From: Isoetes taiwanensis
Lineage: Eukaryota; Streptophyta; Lycopodiopsida; Isoetales; Isoetaceae
Reading direction: 5' to 3'
DNA: 64,000 bases
Assembly: GCA_021234155.1 (NCBI GenBank)
Contig: JAJEKV010000032.1
Coordinates: 5,614,748-5,678,747 of the forward strand
The notes below the pieces were generated by a model. The model saw only the letters and a program-made list of their open reading frames with translations, searched no databases and had not been told where the DNA came from. Position numbers and translations under genes: made by a program. Shown here one piece after another: positions 1 to 12,574 of the stretch. Positions within the stretch are counted from its first letter, which is position 1; the number at the start of each line of letters is the position of its first letter.

Positions 1-141
1 GGTGAGAAATTACTCTGCTGTGGCCTGTTTGGGCTGAATTTGAACTCATTTTCAGTTGAGATGACAATGTCCCCATCTCTATGCTCTTTGGCGATTGATC
101 CTGTTTTTGAGCTAGGTTTTTAGTTCAGATCGTGCTGTTAG
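1..141 (+). other. Intron upstream of the kelch exon (gene cut by the window edge)
   Basis: The window opens with a consensus 5' splice donor (GTGAGA starting at base 2). A TTAG acceptor follows at 138-141, directly before the kelch exon. Base 1 would then be the last base of an upstream exon outside the window. This is inferred from splice consensus and the adjoining coding exon; no transcript evidence is available. Confidence 0.55.
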
Positions 142-340
142 GCTATATTGAGTTGGGCAAATTTGTAATGCATATATACATCTTTGGTGGTGTTGGAGAT
201 GGCACTTATTTCAGTGATGTGTGGATGCTAGATGTTAGTTGCCCAACCTGGAGTAGAATAGATGTGGCTGGATCTCAGCCTCAGGGTCAATTTTCTCATG
301 TTGCTACATTGATAGATGACAACATTCTATTCTATGGAGG
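142..340 (+). CDS. Kelch-repeat protein, one internal exon
   Basis: This internal exon of a kelch-repeat (beta-propeller) protein reads open for about 66 residues. It contains the blade core IYIFGGVGDGTYFSDVWMLD, the following W-S strand, the GQFSHVATL strand and a second ILFYGG core. The spacing from one FGG to the next YGG is about 50 residues, normal for kelch blades. It is flanked by a TTAG acceptor and a GTAATG donor after FYGG, so the last codon is split. Kelch propellers are protein-interaction scaffolds; the parent protein cannot be named from one exon. I found no further kelch blades downstream, so the gene either continues through introns I could not resolve or is truncated. Recognition of the fold is firm; whether the gene is functional is unknown. 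Confidence 0.8.
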
Positions 341-3300
341 GTAATGCTCTAAAAATTGCCTGAAACACAACCGGATGTGTATCCGCTTCTAAGCTCCCCA
401 AATCCGCTTCATTTTTTCTTCACATTTCTTACCTTTTAAGCCCTTGCAATGGTGTATGCGATGGTGCATGAGAGAGGTCGCCGAGGTAGAGAGTTGGGCG
501 AAAATATGCCAGATTTGAGGAGCAGCATTTGGGCAGTCAGAATTTCATCTCTAGGTTTGTGTCGAATGTCTTTGCATAATGTCATGGCAAAGCTTTACGT
601 GCCGCATTCGGTTTGGTTCTGATCTTCTTATGTCTTGTGTTTGTATCTTGTTCTGCAGATACATAGGTTTTCTTCTTACGGTATGCAAGATGAGGCTTGA
701 GATCATTGATTCAAAATGAAGAGACAGTTGGAGAGCAGCCAGTTGCAGGCGCTTTTTTGTTCTGGAACAAAAATGATTTATCCCAGTTTTTTTGCTGAAT
801 GTTTTCGCCCTTACATTGCTCCATTTTATTTGCAATGGTCTGCATCAAGACATTCAAGCAGGGGATCGGGTCTACACGAAGCTAGGTTTTTATTGCAGGG
901 TCATCTAGTATTGGTTACAAAGAAGATCGGAGAAATAAGATCTGAAAACGAGACATGTATTGTTCAAAACTCAGGTTAGTATAATCCATACGATTTATGT
1001 TCTTCTATGGGAAATGAATCTCTCGCTGAATTGGGCCATTTTTCTCCATTTTCGACTCAAACCACGCCAAGGGCTATGGCGTCTGTTTAAGGTCATGAGG
1101 CCACAGTAGTGGTCGCTTCATGATTGAAGCCTGCATTAACAGATGGTCACCTGAGAAGATTTTTAGGGCTAAGTTTGCTTCCGGGTTCGTGACCATTTAC
1201 AGAGAGTCCTTGGCCATGTGATTTTTAATTTGACGGGGAATACCTATATGGCGGATTTTTCCATAAGCCCATGAGGTTTGCTGGATGGCTACTGATCCAG
1301 TAGCCGCATTTGCACAGATCCGGCACCTGGATGCAAATCGCTGATTAGAGAGTTTTGAGGTATTTCTACACCATATTTATAGAGCTTCACTCTTTTGAGA
1401 TGTCTTTTGCCTTGATTGTTTAGTTCTCAGTTAATTAGCAATTTAGAAGCAATGTATGGCTTTCAAATCAACGTGTAAATGATAATATCCTAGGCTCATG
1501 CTAAGTTTTGAGTGTTGTTGCTCTGTCGCAGTATGCTCCTCAATTTTGCCAGCAAGCAGTGTAGATTTGTCCATTTCTAATTGAAGGTAAATATTTCTAT
1601 CAATGCACGAGCTTGGGATCTAAGCATTTAGGGAATGCACAGAAAAAATGCATATATGGAACACTGATTATTGTGATCACTCTGCATCTGCAGGTTCTCT
1701 AGCACGGAATCCGATGAATCGCACAGGTAATGTTCTTAGCTGCGTGTTTTATATTGAAATGATCATACGAATTATTTTCCAGGAATTCAATGATGGAGCC
1801 TGCCAATGCAGTTGGTGCTCAGACGAAGTTAAAAGGCGAGGCAATTTAGCCTGCCTCAAATCTTGCTGGAAATGTTTCTGCAATAAAGGTGCAAATATTT
1901 GAGAAATGCCGGGTTCAAACCCATGTAGCTACCGATCTTAAAATCTTGTGCAATCAGCATTTGTAATATCTGGAGTTGATGAATCTACAAGCGATTGCCG
2001 TTGAATTTCAATCTTTCCAAAAGCCATTGCACATCTTCTATTTAGTTTCCAACTTAGTTAGTATGCAGTAAGCTAAAGCTTGCAATTTCTGTCCGGACTT
2101 GGGGCTTCTGATTTCCAGCGAGGATGCATTTTCTATATTAGTTTCTGCTGAACAGTCTTCCTTCATATCGTGGAGCTCGTTTCTTGGACCTTGAAATTTT
2201 TTTAAGTGAATGGGCATGCAGCACATGCTGGTGCTTAGGCATATGAAAATCCCAATTGAGAATGACAATGGATGTCATGGACATCTCTACCTTTATGGAT
2301 TTGGAGTGCGTATCATGATGTTTGCTCTCAGATTAAAAAGGTGGCAGGGATTATGTGCTTCAGCTTGCAGCCTAACCTTTGAGTATGTCATGTCAAGACG
2401 CAGACGCAAAGACGCAACTTCATGCAGATGGAATACACATTGCAAGTTGAGAATACACATTGCCCTTTTAGCATCTCCTTGCAAATAGTAATCAAGAGAG
2501 TTTTGAATATTCTTCTTGCATGACAAGTTCTAGTTAGCATCCATGTACAGGTAGTTGAGGATTACTGCCAAGTTTCAGCGTCATGGCAGATGGATTGATG
2601 GTTGGTTGCTAAAGCTATGTGTGGATTTTAGATGCCGTGGATTTTTCCACTTCAAAATTCTTTTATGTTGTCACAATAATCTGGCTGTGGAAATAAGACT
2701 TAACAGTACTATTGTGTAGGGGCCTTAAATAAGTAGCCATCTTTGCAAACTACTATAACTGTCCAGCATGTGCATTTATCTATTGGTTTGAAAGTGGGGT
2801 TTTATATTTGTATTCTCAAACTTGGATATTGATAATTCATATACAATAGGGCCTTTTAACAAGGGCTCATGATGTGAATAATTCCATTAATTTGCATATC
2901 TTTTTCCTTTTTATTCCACCAATCCAACAGGGATGGTGCCACGAACAAATAAAATGCCATTATTTGAAGATCAAATTATGATCAAATTAAGTTGATCTCG
3001 ACTTGTGTATAAGGCAAACATGCTAGATGATCTCGATATGTGTCAATGTTCTCATTGGTAGATTGCTTATCATTATACGAACGTTAAACCATCCACTTTC
3101 TCAGCTTCTTGGATATAGTGATGCAAAAAAGATAGAGCAAGTGGTTGTATGGTGTTGATTTTTACAATTGTTTGATTGGTTGAGCGAATATGGAACAACA
3201 GCTTGGTAATGCTTGGTAATGGCTATGATGCCATATTAATTAACCAATAACATGTTTGATAATTCCAACAAACCCAGTTTCTTGGGGACAGACAAGGGTA

Positions 3301-3465
3301 CACAATGCCTTATCCAATTTCCATAGATTATAGAATCTCAAGATAGACAATTCTAAACATATAAAATGAACCATTCAAAAGAAGCATCCTCGACCTCAAA
3401 CTTGCCTCTATGTCGAATCTTTGCATCTTTGCAAAAATTATGGAACATGATATGTGTTTTTTTTT

Positions 3466-3538
3466 ACACAACACAAAGTTCAATTAAAACCCAATACAAT
3501 CACATTACACAACACAAAGTTCAATTAAAACCCAATAC
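3466..3538. repeat. 32-bp perfect direct duplication
   Basis: A 32-base segment starting ACACAACACAAAGTTC occurs at 3466-3497 and again at 3507-3538, 41 bp apart. It has no coding capacity and is probably a slippage or repair duplication. Confidence 0.9.
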
Positions 3539-3630
3539 ATGCAGATTGATGACACATTCCAAAAACATTGGCCAAAGATAAAGGACAAGGATAAAAATAA
3601 AGAGCAAGAATCATGGTTTATGCTCTATAG

Positions 3631-3690
3631 CATAGTACAAAGACTTGTATATATATATATATATATATATATCCTTATATATATACAACT
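3631..3690. repeat. Half of a (TA)n inverted-repeat cassette
   Basis: The arm CATAGTACAAAGACTTG abuts a (TA)n tract at 3648-3672. A short interruption and more TA follow, and no second arm is present. The arm matches those at 13,412 and 39,199, so this looks like a degraded member of the same cassette family. Confidence 0.7.
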
Positions 3691-4130
3691 ATATTGGGTG
3701 CCACAAATGATGTAGAGTTCAAATGGTGTAGAGATTATGCCACAAATTTTTGGTAGAGATTGATCCCATCTTTTGAGATGGGCCGGTCCTTTAATACTCC
3801 CCAAGCATTTTGTAGAGTTTGTGCAGGGGATCTCCCATGGGTGAACGATAAACAAAAAGATTATGTTAAACAGCTCTAATGCAAGGGCGTTGGCGAAAGC
3901 TTTGTCATAAAATCATATTCTAATTTAGAGATTGCCGTTCTACTTTTATTGCAACCATGGTCCATTTGGCCATTTTGACCTTGGGTGTTCAAAATTCCGG
4001 CCCGCTATTGGAGCTCTAATGAAAGGTAGGTCATTCATATTCTAATTTAGAGCCTTTTATTGCGGTAATGTTGAGCTAAGCTATAGAAATCTTTCCGTGC
4101 TTATTTGATTCTTATTTGATTCGGGTATTT

Positions 4131-4220
4131 ATGAGCCCAGCTAAGGAAGATGCCTATGAATTTTGAGACAAGTTCCAGAATCTTTTTGCTACAAGAAATA
4201 GCATATGGATCAACTGCAAG
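4131..4220 (+). pseudogene. PARP1-like WGR-domain remnant with in-frame stop
   Basis: The reading frame gives MSPAKEDAYEF, then a TGA stop at 4164-4166, then DKFQNLFATRNSIW. This fits the end of the WGR domain of plant PARP1, where an acidic/aromatic F-x-x-x-F stretch precedes an N-x-W motif. It lies about 480 bp upstream of the clear PARP1 regulatory-domain exon, in the correct order and strand. The in-frame stop has no obvious splice explanation, so I read it as damage. The assignment rests mainly on position plus a short similarity and could be wrong; the neighbouring exons do not depend on it. Confidence 0.45.
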
Positions 4221-4697
4221 CAAGCTCCGGGCATTTTTTTATTTGCAAATCCGACTTGCCATTCGTCTGCCGTCACTAGGTTTGTATGCTTCATTATTTT
4301 CGAAGCTATTGGAGTAACACTTCGATTTCGTTTCTACTTTGCACGCTATCTTTGCCCTGTATTGTCTGATAGAAGTGGGCAAGCATTTGGATTTCAAAAC
4401 CGAGGTAAGGTTGTTGTAGCATTGTAAACCAAACAAAGTCTTTGTTTCCCCATCTCCCCAAATGGCTGTGCATTCATGTGATTAACGTATATGCCCAATT
4501 CTTATGTAATATAATATTTCATGATGAGAGATCGCCTTATATGGAGACATTGTTAGGTGAGTTATAGCAATCATTTATTATTTGATCATGTTCGTCCTGC
4601 TATACTCTCTTCTCGATACAAATCATGGCCATCTTTCTTGCAGTTTAAACGTATTATGGAGCTGATGAGGTGGGTAAGTCAGAGCTTGTGAAAGCAG

Positions 4698-4768
4698 GAT
4701 CAAAAAGCAAAATTTGGATCGCCTTTGTGGAACTATTTGAAAATGTTGTTTGATATTGGGACATACAG
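4698..4768 (+). CDS. PARP1-like: PARP1-like regulatory-domain exon (helical subdomain, 5' part)
   Basis: This exon has an AAAGCAG acceptor and a GTGACG donor. It translates to a segment ending LKMLFDIGTYR, which matches the first helices of the PARP regulatory (helical) domain; plant PARP1 has a KMLFDVE-type sequence there. It ends in phase 2 and joins in frame to the exon at 4903, which supports both splice sites. PARP1 is a nuclear enzyme that senses DNA breaks and transfers ADP-ribose from NAD+ to proteins. Its regulatory domain holds the catalytic domain inactive until DNA is bound. The exon itself is intact, but no catalytic exon was found downstream, so the locus may be a remnant. Confidence 0.8.
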
Positions 4769-4902
4769 GTGACGTAGCTTCTTACCACATCCCTCCTTAA
4801 TCATTACGTGTCTAGCATTCTAGTGCTTCAGATATTTTTCATCGTATACATATCATTTGCTTTGGTGTTTTAACACTTCTGTCTTTGACAATTGTTCTTC
4901 AG

Positions 4903-4979
4903 AGCTGCAATGATGGAGTTTAAGATTAACGTGTCAGAGATGCCATTGGGGAAGCTAAGCAAGGAAACTATTGAACAAG
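4903..4979 (+). CDS. PARP1-like: PARP1-like regulatory-domain exon (MPLGKLSK motif)
   Basis: After the split codon the exon reads [20 protein letters not shown] and then ETIEQ. This is the family-diagnostic helix and MPLGKLSK loop of the PARP regulatory domain. The variant with AAMMEF is characteristic of plant PARP1 rather than PARP2. The acceptor (CTTCAG) and donor (GTAATA) are canonical, and the phase carries one base into the next exon, as the family requires. The preceding intron is about 134 bp and the following one about 410 bp. This is the strongest single identification in the left part of the window. It shows ancestry; it does not show that the gene is still expressed or active. Confidence 0.9.
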
Positions 4980-5392
4980 GTAATATAGTGGCCTTTGTTG
5001 CATGTTTCATCTTTTGGTTTTACCACTGCTGTAGCAGAAATTTCCAGCAAAATGTATGTCCCTCCTGCGCATGCATCCTATACAACCATCAAACATAAGC
5101 AAACCCTTTGCACATGAATAGACCAATCTGAGAAATATCCTTATACATGTTCAGGTCGATGGAACACATAAATCCATGCATTGTGGTAATAGTAAAGCTG
5201 GCTGTACTTTAATATGCAAGAACAAGTAGGTGCAACTTTAATAGGGTCAACAGTTGACTGCTTTGTTTCCCAGGTTGTGTGTTATAATAGACATGAGCAA
5301 GCTCTTCAAAAATTCAGTAAAATCCATACGTTCCTGAGTCGAAGTGTTAGAGCACTTTATCAAAAGCACAATCCTGGCACGGTTTGTTTCAG

Positions 5393-5473
5393 TGCTCGAA
5401 AGGATGCTTTATTAATGGATGCTAGCAATTGCTTTTTCACCATTATTTCTTCAATACACCCAATCATTGAAAG
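5393..5473 (+). CDS. PARP1-like: PARP1-like regulatory-domain exon (SIHP segment)
   Basis: Following a TTTCAG acceptor, the frame reads RKDALLMDASNCFFTIISSI and then HPIIER before a GTGTTT donor. This corresponds to the plant PARP1 segment with the N-R-F-F-T-x-I-P-S-I-H-P pattern that leads into the catalytic domain. Cysteine and serine replace the usual arginine and proline. In the family a short stretch (about 20 residues: EALTEIQ onward) lies between the MPLGKLSK exon and this one. I could not place that stretch in the 410-bp interval, so it may be lost or the splice site misjudged. Confidence 0.75.
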
Positions 5474-5546
5474 GTGTTTCTTATGGCCTGCATTGTTTAT
5501 AGAAAATAAATAAATCCTGGTTTTTATTCTTTTTGCACCTCTGCAG

Positions 5547-5579
5547 ATTGAAATGCCTGAAGCTTTGAGGATAATCTAA
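5547..5579 (+). pseudogene. PARP1-like exon remnant ending in a stop
   Basis: After a CTCTGCAG acceptor the sequence reads IEMPEALRII and then TAA at 5577-5579. The position and the EMPEAL string fit the KMLEALQDIE helix that follows the SIHP segment in plant PARP1. The stop interrupts the helix, and phase from the previous exon is not cleanly kept. Nothing resembling the PARP catalytic signature (the H-G-S and G-K-G-x-Y-F blocks) was found in the next 3 kb. I infer a truncated, non-functional PARP1 copy, or a gene whose catalytic exons lie beyond very long introns. Confidence 0.45.
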
Positions 5580-8500
5580 ACTGTTCGAGCAGTAGGTTTG
5601 TTGGGTATGGCGACAGAGGCGGCTGTCGTGGAAACTAGTGAAGGCTGGCCTTGCGCTTCCGGATCAGGATCCTTCCATAGTATGTTTTATTTCCATTCTG
5701 CATGTGTGGCAGCACACGTACCTCTTTGTCCGATCGTTTGCTGAGATTTTGTTGCAGATTTTTCCGATGGCCAAGGCCAGGGTAAAGGAAGATGAGCTTT
5801 CGAATGTTCTAAATCGAGCCCAGAGGTCTTCTCCTTGCCCAGTTGCTTTTAGCCCTGCCTAAAGTATCTCTTTTTTTTTCTTTTCCGAGTAGTTTAGTCG
5901 TACAAACAGACCTGCATTACTCTTGCATTTCGATTATATGCATTCGGCATGTTCATATTGACTCGTAAGGCGTAAACTTGCAATTGGGTCGGTTACGCTA
6001 ATGACTATTAAGATCCGGCCCGATTTTTCAAGGAAATTCATTTGGTTTCGCATGAATGGTTCCCTTTTCCATTTAATATTGCGTAGTAGAGAGCAACTGT
6101 TCATGCATTCTGGAATTGAAAGTCAGAACGTCATCGGGGTATCATCAAGGGCCCTTATCTCTTAGTTTTTGTGCCTTTTTTTTTTTGTTACGTCATCCGC
6201 ATGCCATTAATGGCAAAATGATTGATGGACACCGCCTTTGCTGTTTTTGAAGATGGCGGTAAAGAGAGCTCCACTTTTTTGAATTGAATTCTTCCTCATC
6301 CCGCCTTTGAGCGGTCTTCTTTGCTTCTAGCTATTGTGCAGTTTATTGCAACAAGCACCGCATCGGCGGGCTCTTTAATGGTATGCGGTGTAGGTTAGCT
6401 TTCACTTTCGGCTCAAATGATGGTTCCCTGCTATAAAAATAATCGGATAATATCTTTATGAATTTTCTTGAGCATTCTCGGCTGCTCATTTAACCTCATG
6501 AACGCATGAAAATCGCTGGTTGATGCATGTAGATTCCGATGAGAAATAATAGTTTTCTTTTGGCATTTGTTTATCATTTAAGGATCTGTACTAAATTTTG
6601 TTTGACCTTTTATGCTTTGGTGGATCCGCGGACCTGCATTTGTGAAGAGCAACATTTCATCGTTAGTGGTATCTTATTCTTTATCTCGGATTGTTTTCGT
6701 GCCCAAAGCATGAAACTGGATTTGCTTATTGTGGAACATCCATGCACTTGGAACTGGCATAAATGTCATTTGATTAGCAAGATTTGTAATAGTACGACTC
6801 TCCTCCAAAGTAAGATCATTTTTCTTTTTTATACTATATGTTTAGAAGACTGAGTGAGTCGTCATTTGGACAGGTCATTGGGTCAAATCCAATTTGTTGC
6901 AAATCCCTTGAGATCAGATCTGCATTTTAATCAGCATCTGCAATTTGTGGGGAATTGGATAAATTTACTTTATTCTCTATTGTTGGTCCTTGGATGGTTT
7001 TACAGGCGAAGGCATATTTTGTAGAGGTAAATTGCAACCCAATGGGTTATGCGCAGCACTCTTTGTCAAGTGTATTTTTTGCATCTCTTTGTGGTTAGTG
7101 TATATTGCTTACATACCTAATGCTACTTGCAGATGCCTTGCACTGGTGATAAGTTGACGATGTCAGCCTTTTCCTTAACTCTGTTGGTGCAAACCCTTGC
7201 TCTTCCACACCCTGCAGATGATCCGATCAGAGTATGAACGGCGAGTTAACTCTACCTGCTATAATTTCAAGATGCTGGGAACTTGTGAATAGTGTACATT
7301 ATGTCAGATTTTGGAGACAGTGGTCCTGTTTCGGCTAATGCAAAGCCTATATCAATCCTTTTATGAAGTTTGTTGAACAAGGCCGCCGCTTTATCTGCAC
7401 AATGTGGTAAGATTGAGAAAGAAACTGCATTTCAATGATATTTATGCTCACTGTGTATCCTTGGAGTTGCTCTCCGATCCATCATCGCTACCCCATCCTC
7501 TGCACAGTGATGTCTCTATGTGGTTTTATTGTTCTAAGGATGCTAATGATGCTGGAAACCAGTTTGCATCTTTCTTATATTGAGAATATTATTTCTAACT
7601 TGCAGAGCTTAACTTTCTGTATCCCTTTTTTAAAACCTTCATACTCTCTTTATTAAGTATCACACTATTGTCTTCAATGCTTAGAGCTCCGCAGGGTTGG
7701 TAATCTGTGTATTTTGATGTTCGTGTTGCCCCACGGTTCATCATATTGAGGTTATTTGCACATTTTAAATGCCTGTTCTTTTTTCCTTATGATTTTTTTA
7801 CATGCGGTCTTACATTTCTCTTATTTACATGAGGTCTTCAGTGGTGACAAGTGTATGGATCTGATCTGAATGGAATACATATGCCCACATTGCATGGCAC
7901 AGCAGCACAAAACTAGATTTCATAATATGGTGCATTATAAAATGCACATGTTGCTGGTCAGATTGATAGATCACTTAGCTCGAACTTGGATGTTGGATGT
8001 TGGATAGTGTGTGCAAACAAAAAGCACTACTTCTGTAAGTTGAGCATATGATTTGTTTTGTTTTATGAAATTTGTTTTCCATTTGCATTTGTTCAAAGTC
8101 TCACCATCCCGTCAAGTTGTCAACTATATAGGCATGAACTCAGAAATGGCTTTCAAGCCGTTTGTTCTTTTGGGTGTCCATTTCACTGCCTTCACAGCAT
8201 GCTTCTTAAATTTGGCAGTGTTTTGCATACAGAGAAAGATCTGCGTATAAATGCTGTGCTTCCAGTTAACCCTGTGTGGATGTGGGTTATAACACAATGA
8301 TAAGAGTGTCAGATCCTCCTAGTGCATGATTGACATAGATAGGAATCTAAGAATGTAATACATGCAATATTAAGACCACATGTAAAGAATCTAATATTGG
8401 ATATTTCACAGAATGCAATATTAAGGGCTCTCATGTCTTAAGCTGGCAAGAAAAAGTGGTTACATTGCATGACATGGGTGCCAAAAGAAATAAATTGAGA

Positions 8501-10077
8501 CGGGATACGTGATGATCAGCTATGGGTACAGAACTGAAAGGTCAAATGTCCTCAAACTAGATAGAGTGCTGCAGAAACCAAACTTGCTTCATTTATCTGT
8601 TGCCATCAGGAGAAATTCTAGGTGATTTACTCATTCTCCATTTTATTTACTTTGTATTTCGATTCTTTGAAAGATATTCTCCTTTGCAGGAACAGTGGTC
8701 GATCTGGTTATTCTGTGTTTGAAGCACTGTACCTAGTATAGACCTTGGCATATCTTTTTGTTGCATTGGAATCTACTGTCTAGATCATGCTGGAATCCTT
8801 GCCAACCACATTGGCAGTCAAAAAATTCTAGCTTGAGTTGCCATTTTTCATGCTGAGTTGGGCAATGCTATGGATGAACTGAATGCCAAGTGAGGGAGTC
8901 TTTCCGTGCCCTCTTGTGTCTCAGCCAAAGACTCGAGTCTATGGAAATAAGACACCATCATAAGCACAGCTTCAAGTTTAGCTGCAAATTCTGCTAATAC
9001 TATTGTCATGTGGGACTGAGTGTTTGATCCTGATCATTAATATTTGGGGCCCACTTGTGCGCCATACAAATCCGCTGGTTTAATCAAAGTATTGAACAAA
9101 TGGAGTTTAGTGTTGACATCATAAAAGTGCCTTTGAAAGGGTCCTCTCCATAAGAACGATCTCTAGCCTTTAACAAGTCTTTTTTTTACTCTTTGCTTTC
9201 AAATTAACCTTGATCTTGAAAGCTCCACTTCAAAGGTATGTGAATCTTTGAAGCATTTCCAGTTTGCCCTTGGAAGGAAAATTTATTCCGATGCATGACA
9301 AGCTGAAGGTGTTGAAAATCATCACTTTCAGGTCTTACGCAAGTTTACTTGCAACTCTCTTTGTTTGCAATAGGCATCGAAGGCAATAAGTGTTTTAGCG
9401 TTAGTTCCTCGTGGACGTGGAAGTCCACAATGTCCATATATAAAGTTCCAAATATAGGGACTTCGCATTGACAATATGTGCGAGTGTGCTTGATTATTCA
9501 GTGGAAAATAGCACCTTTGCAATATATAGATCTTGCACAATGCAAAAGGGTCTAGAAAGCTTCAGCCAAATGAACTTTGCTTTATCATTCTTTTTAACAA
9601 TCGTAATACTTTTGCTAAATTAGAGTTAGAAAGGATTTGTCACTCCATAAAGACGTCATGATTGGGGAAGACTTTCTTATATGCAGAGAGGGAATATTTA
9701 TTAACATCTGCCACTCAAGACTTGTGGTCTTCATAAGACTGAACACATACCACGTGTGAATCTGCTAGCAGACCAACCTCATCATTTAGTGTGATGATTG
9801 CACAGAAAAAGCTATCTAGAAATAGAAATCCTGCAAGGTGTGCCAATGGCCATTTTGGCCAATCTAAAATATGTTGTGTCTGTTTTGTTTGTTTGGTGAT
9901 CATTTTATTCTTTTAGAATGTCACTTCTTTACTGAGTAACTTACATGACTTGCACACCTAATAAATGACATGCTGTTATCAGGATATGGGTGTTATCGTT
10001 GCTAGGAATAAACAAGAACTTGACATTAAAGTTGCAATATCAAATTCCTTTGGCTTTGGTGGACATAATTCTTGTGT

Positions 10078-10124
10078 TGTCCTTGCACCATATTGGGTTT
10101 GTGTCCTTGCACCATATTGGGTTT
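10078..10124. repeat. Tandem duplication, 24-bp period
   Basis: Two perfect 23-base copies of a sequence starting TGTCCTTGCACCATATTGG sit side by side with one base between them. This is consistent with replication slippage. Confidence 0.9.
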
Positions 10125-11071
10125 GAACCATCCTTCGGAGGTCCACGTTTTACATTTACTCACGGATGCTTCAAATATATGAACTATTGCATGATACACA
10201 TATATTTGAAGGCTATTTCCATGTACAATATTATCCTTCCCCAGCATGACTCGTGACTTAGCGAGTTAATTATGAGGGTTGAGCCATGAATTGTGAAGCT
10301 ACAACCCCAATGTGTACTATGCATAAAACAAATGGATGAAATAAATGCTTCATGTGATGCATGATATATCTGTCTAGAACATTTCCTGCATGTTGGGTCC
10401 ATTTTTGGGGGGCAGTCAGACATAAATGGGTACAACCACATTCCCAAGCTTAGCCAGCCTAGGCATAGTGTGCTTCATGACCACAAAACATTGGCTTAAT
10501 TATAAGGTATGCCCATCGTCAATCTTGTTCTAATGAAGGGAATGCATCCGGTGACAATTCCAAGTTTGTTGTAAAGAGATTGATACCTTTTGAAGAGATC
10601 TACAACCTTGTTGCAGCAGTACACATGGGAGAGAATAGGCCATGAACTGACTAGTCAAATAAACAAATATATGCATAAATCCAAAAAAATGACCAAAATG
10701 GTGGCCTTTTGAGTAAAATATGATATAGAATCTGGCTATATCTTGCTCTTTTTTGCAAAACAAACAAAATTTAGATTCAGTGCCTTATGGCAATTACAAT
10801 GAAAGTCATTGTAATGATGTGCATATAGTTGAGGCCCGATTAATGCTATAGAACCATTGAGATAGATTAACATTTGAATGTATTTGAATGTATGTTGGTT
10901 TTTGTGCAGTTTATAACCTATCTCCTGTTCCCCGTGGACTACATGCTTGAACTTTTGTGGGACATGTAATTGTGTTGCTGATTAGAAAAATATTATTTTA
11001 AAGTGTTGGTTTTGCTTTTAAACTATGGACATAAAGCCTACACATAAAGTGATTCATTATCTTCACTATGC

Positions 11072-11140
11072 GTGTGAATTTGAGTTGTCTAAACGAAAGA
11101 CTTACCTTGCTGTGTAAATTTAAGTTGTCTAAACGAAAGA
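11072..11140. repeat. Near-tandem duplication, 40-bp period
   Basis: The 18-base string GTTGTCTAAACGAAAGA(T/C) and its 5' context occur twice, 40 bp apart, with a few mismatches upstream. Confidence 0.8.
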
Positions 11141-12046
11141 TTGATCACATTTGTTGTAAATAGATAACAAGGGTATAACAATTCAAATTGACAAATGTAC
11201 TTATCAAAATGGAACTCCATGAGAAGATGTTTGGTAAAGAAAGCATAAAAGTCGACCTATCAAACTTGGCTTATTTACATGAGTCTTTTTGTACATTGGA
11301 GTTACCTAACGCCCTTCAATTTGACCTTGCCACTAAGGTAACTTAATCTCTATTTAGTGGGGATTTTGGTGGAGGCGAACTCCATATATATGTTTTCTCA
11401 CAATGAGTAGAAGATAGGGCAAGAGTATCAAAGTTATTGGCTTTATAAAACCAATTTCCTAGTTCCTAGATGGGACAAAGTATCTTTATTTTGGCAAAGA
11501 TGCCCTCTTTGGAGCATATTTAGTAACTTTCAAATATGTGTTTTTAAATCATTCAAAAATGCCTCAAATGGCCCGCGTTGCATTTGAGAAAATCACCAAT
11601 TCAACAATTTTGAAGTTTAGCATGACGACCACGTCGGCGGCATAGATCATTCTTATTCTATGGATTGAGAAGTCCTAATAAACAATGGTGAGCTTCTATG
11701 GTTAAAGAATCTTTTTTTTGAGGGATGGCGTGATTAATGTTCCAACAAAGGGAATTAGGAATCGAATGGCTATTAGGCGAGGGATTTAATTGAAAACTTT
11801 GTGACTTTGGTCTAGATGCATACTCCCATTTGTCGGGGACAATTGAGATAATTGAGAAGGTAAAATTTAAAAGACACACTTTTGGATTCACCTGTGATAG
11901 CAATAAATTAGTGGATTATGATATTCGATGTAAGCAAATAGAATTTTTGGGATTTACCAATGATTACTTGTTGTAGATTGTTAAATGACTAGTAGACAAT
12001 TATATAAATCTATATGGCATTGTTGATCAATCCAACTTCCACTATT

Positions 12047-12545
12047 ATATTGACTTCTTCAAACTTAATTTTTGACACTTAACTTTGAATCTTACGACCT
12101 ATTTAAGCTCAAAATTCACTTTCGGGATGACAATTCTTGAGAATAATTTGAGAATTTGGTGACAATACTACAACGTCTGAGAATAATTTGAAAATTTGGC
12201 GACAATCCTGCCAATAACTTCTTTGACCATGTTCTCCCTTGAAAGTTGGTAGTAAAAAGGTCTTAGCCCTTAAAATTTGAGGTTACGCATTGTCGAAAAC
12301 TTAAAGCGTCTTGCGGGGCGATATTGACTTCTTCTAACTTAATTTTTGACACTCAACTTTAGATACTGATCTATTTAAGCTCAAATTTCACTTTCACAAT
12401 ATTTTGAGAATTTCGTGACAATACTACAACGTGCAGAATAATTTGAAAATTTGGCGACAATACTGCCAATAACTTCGTTCACCATGTGCTCCCTTGATAG
12501 TTGGTAGTAAAAAGGTCTTAGCCCTTGAGTTGAGGTCCTGCACAT
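12047..12545. repeat. Diverged tandem duplication, 274-bp period
   Basis: Two copies begin at 12,047 and 12,321 with ATATTGACTTCTTC. They stay alignable to about 12,300 and 12,545 through shared blocks such as AATTTGAAAATTTGGCGACA and GTTGGTAGTAAAAAGGTCTT. A third, more diverged copy of the central part lies at 40,195-40,315. The unit is therefore a dispersed repeat that is locally tandem. No coding capacity was seen. Confidence 0.8.
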
Positions 12546-12574
12546 GGAATAATTTAAGGGCTAAACTTAGCTAT

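Larger units (their letters stand above)
341..4130. other. Intronic or intergenic sequence, no supported gene
   Basis: AT-rich sequence with many stops in all frames. Short open frames at 716-979 (87 codons), 1648-1902 and 2210-2488 match no family I recognise. A stretch near 2210-2320 (ENDNGCHGHLYLYGFGV) is vaguely like the Cys/His-rich PADR1 zinc domain that precedes the WGR domain in PARP1. Since PARP1 exons lie 2 kb downstream this is worth noting, but the match is too weak to call. The rest could be long introns of either flanking gene. Confidence 0.4.
5580..12046. other. AT-rich region without supported gene
   Basis: Stops are frequent in all frames. The longest open frames (6539-6853, 104 codons; 8053-8300 in two overlapping frames; 9990-10256) show no recognisable domain, signal peptide or splice-supported extension. 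Local tandem duplications are listed separately. The PARP1 catalytic exons would be expected in the first part of this interval but are not visible. Confidence 0.45.

Noticed and set aside
716-979. 87-codon plus frame as an exon of the kelch gene
   Set aside because: No kelch motif and overlapped by a 94-codon minus frame.
5214-5513. 99-codon plus frame as a single-exon gene
   Set aside because: Its only meaningful part is the PARP1-like exon at 5393-5473; the upstream part is intron read through.
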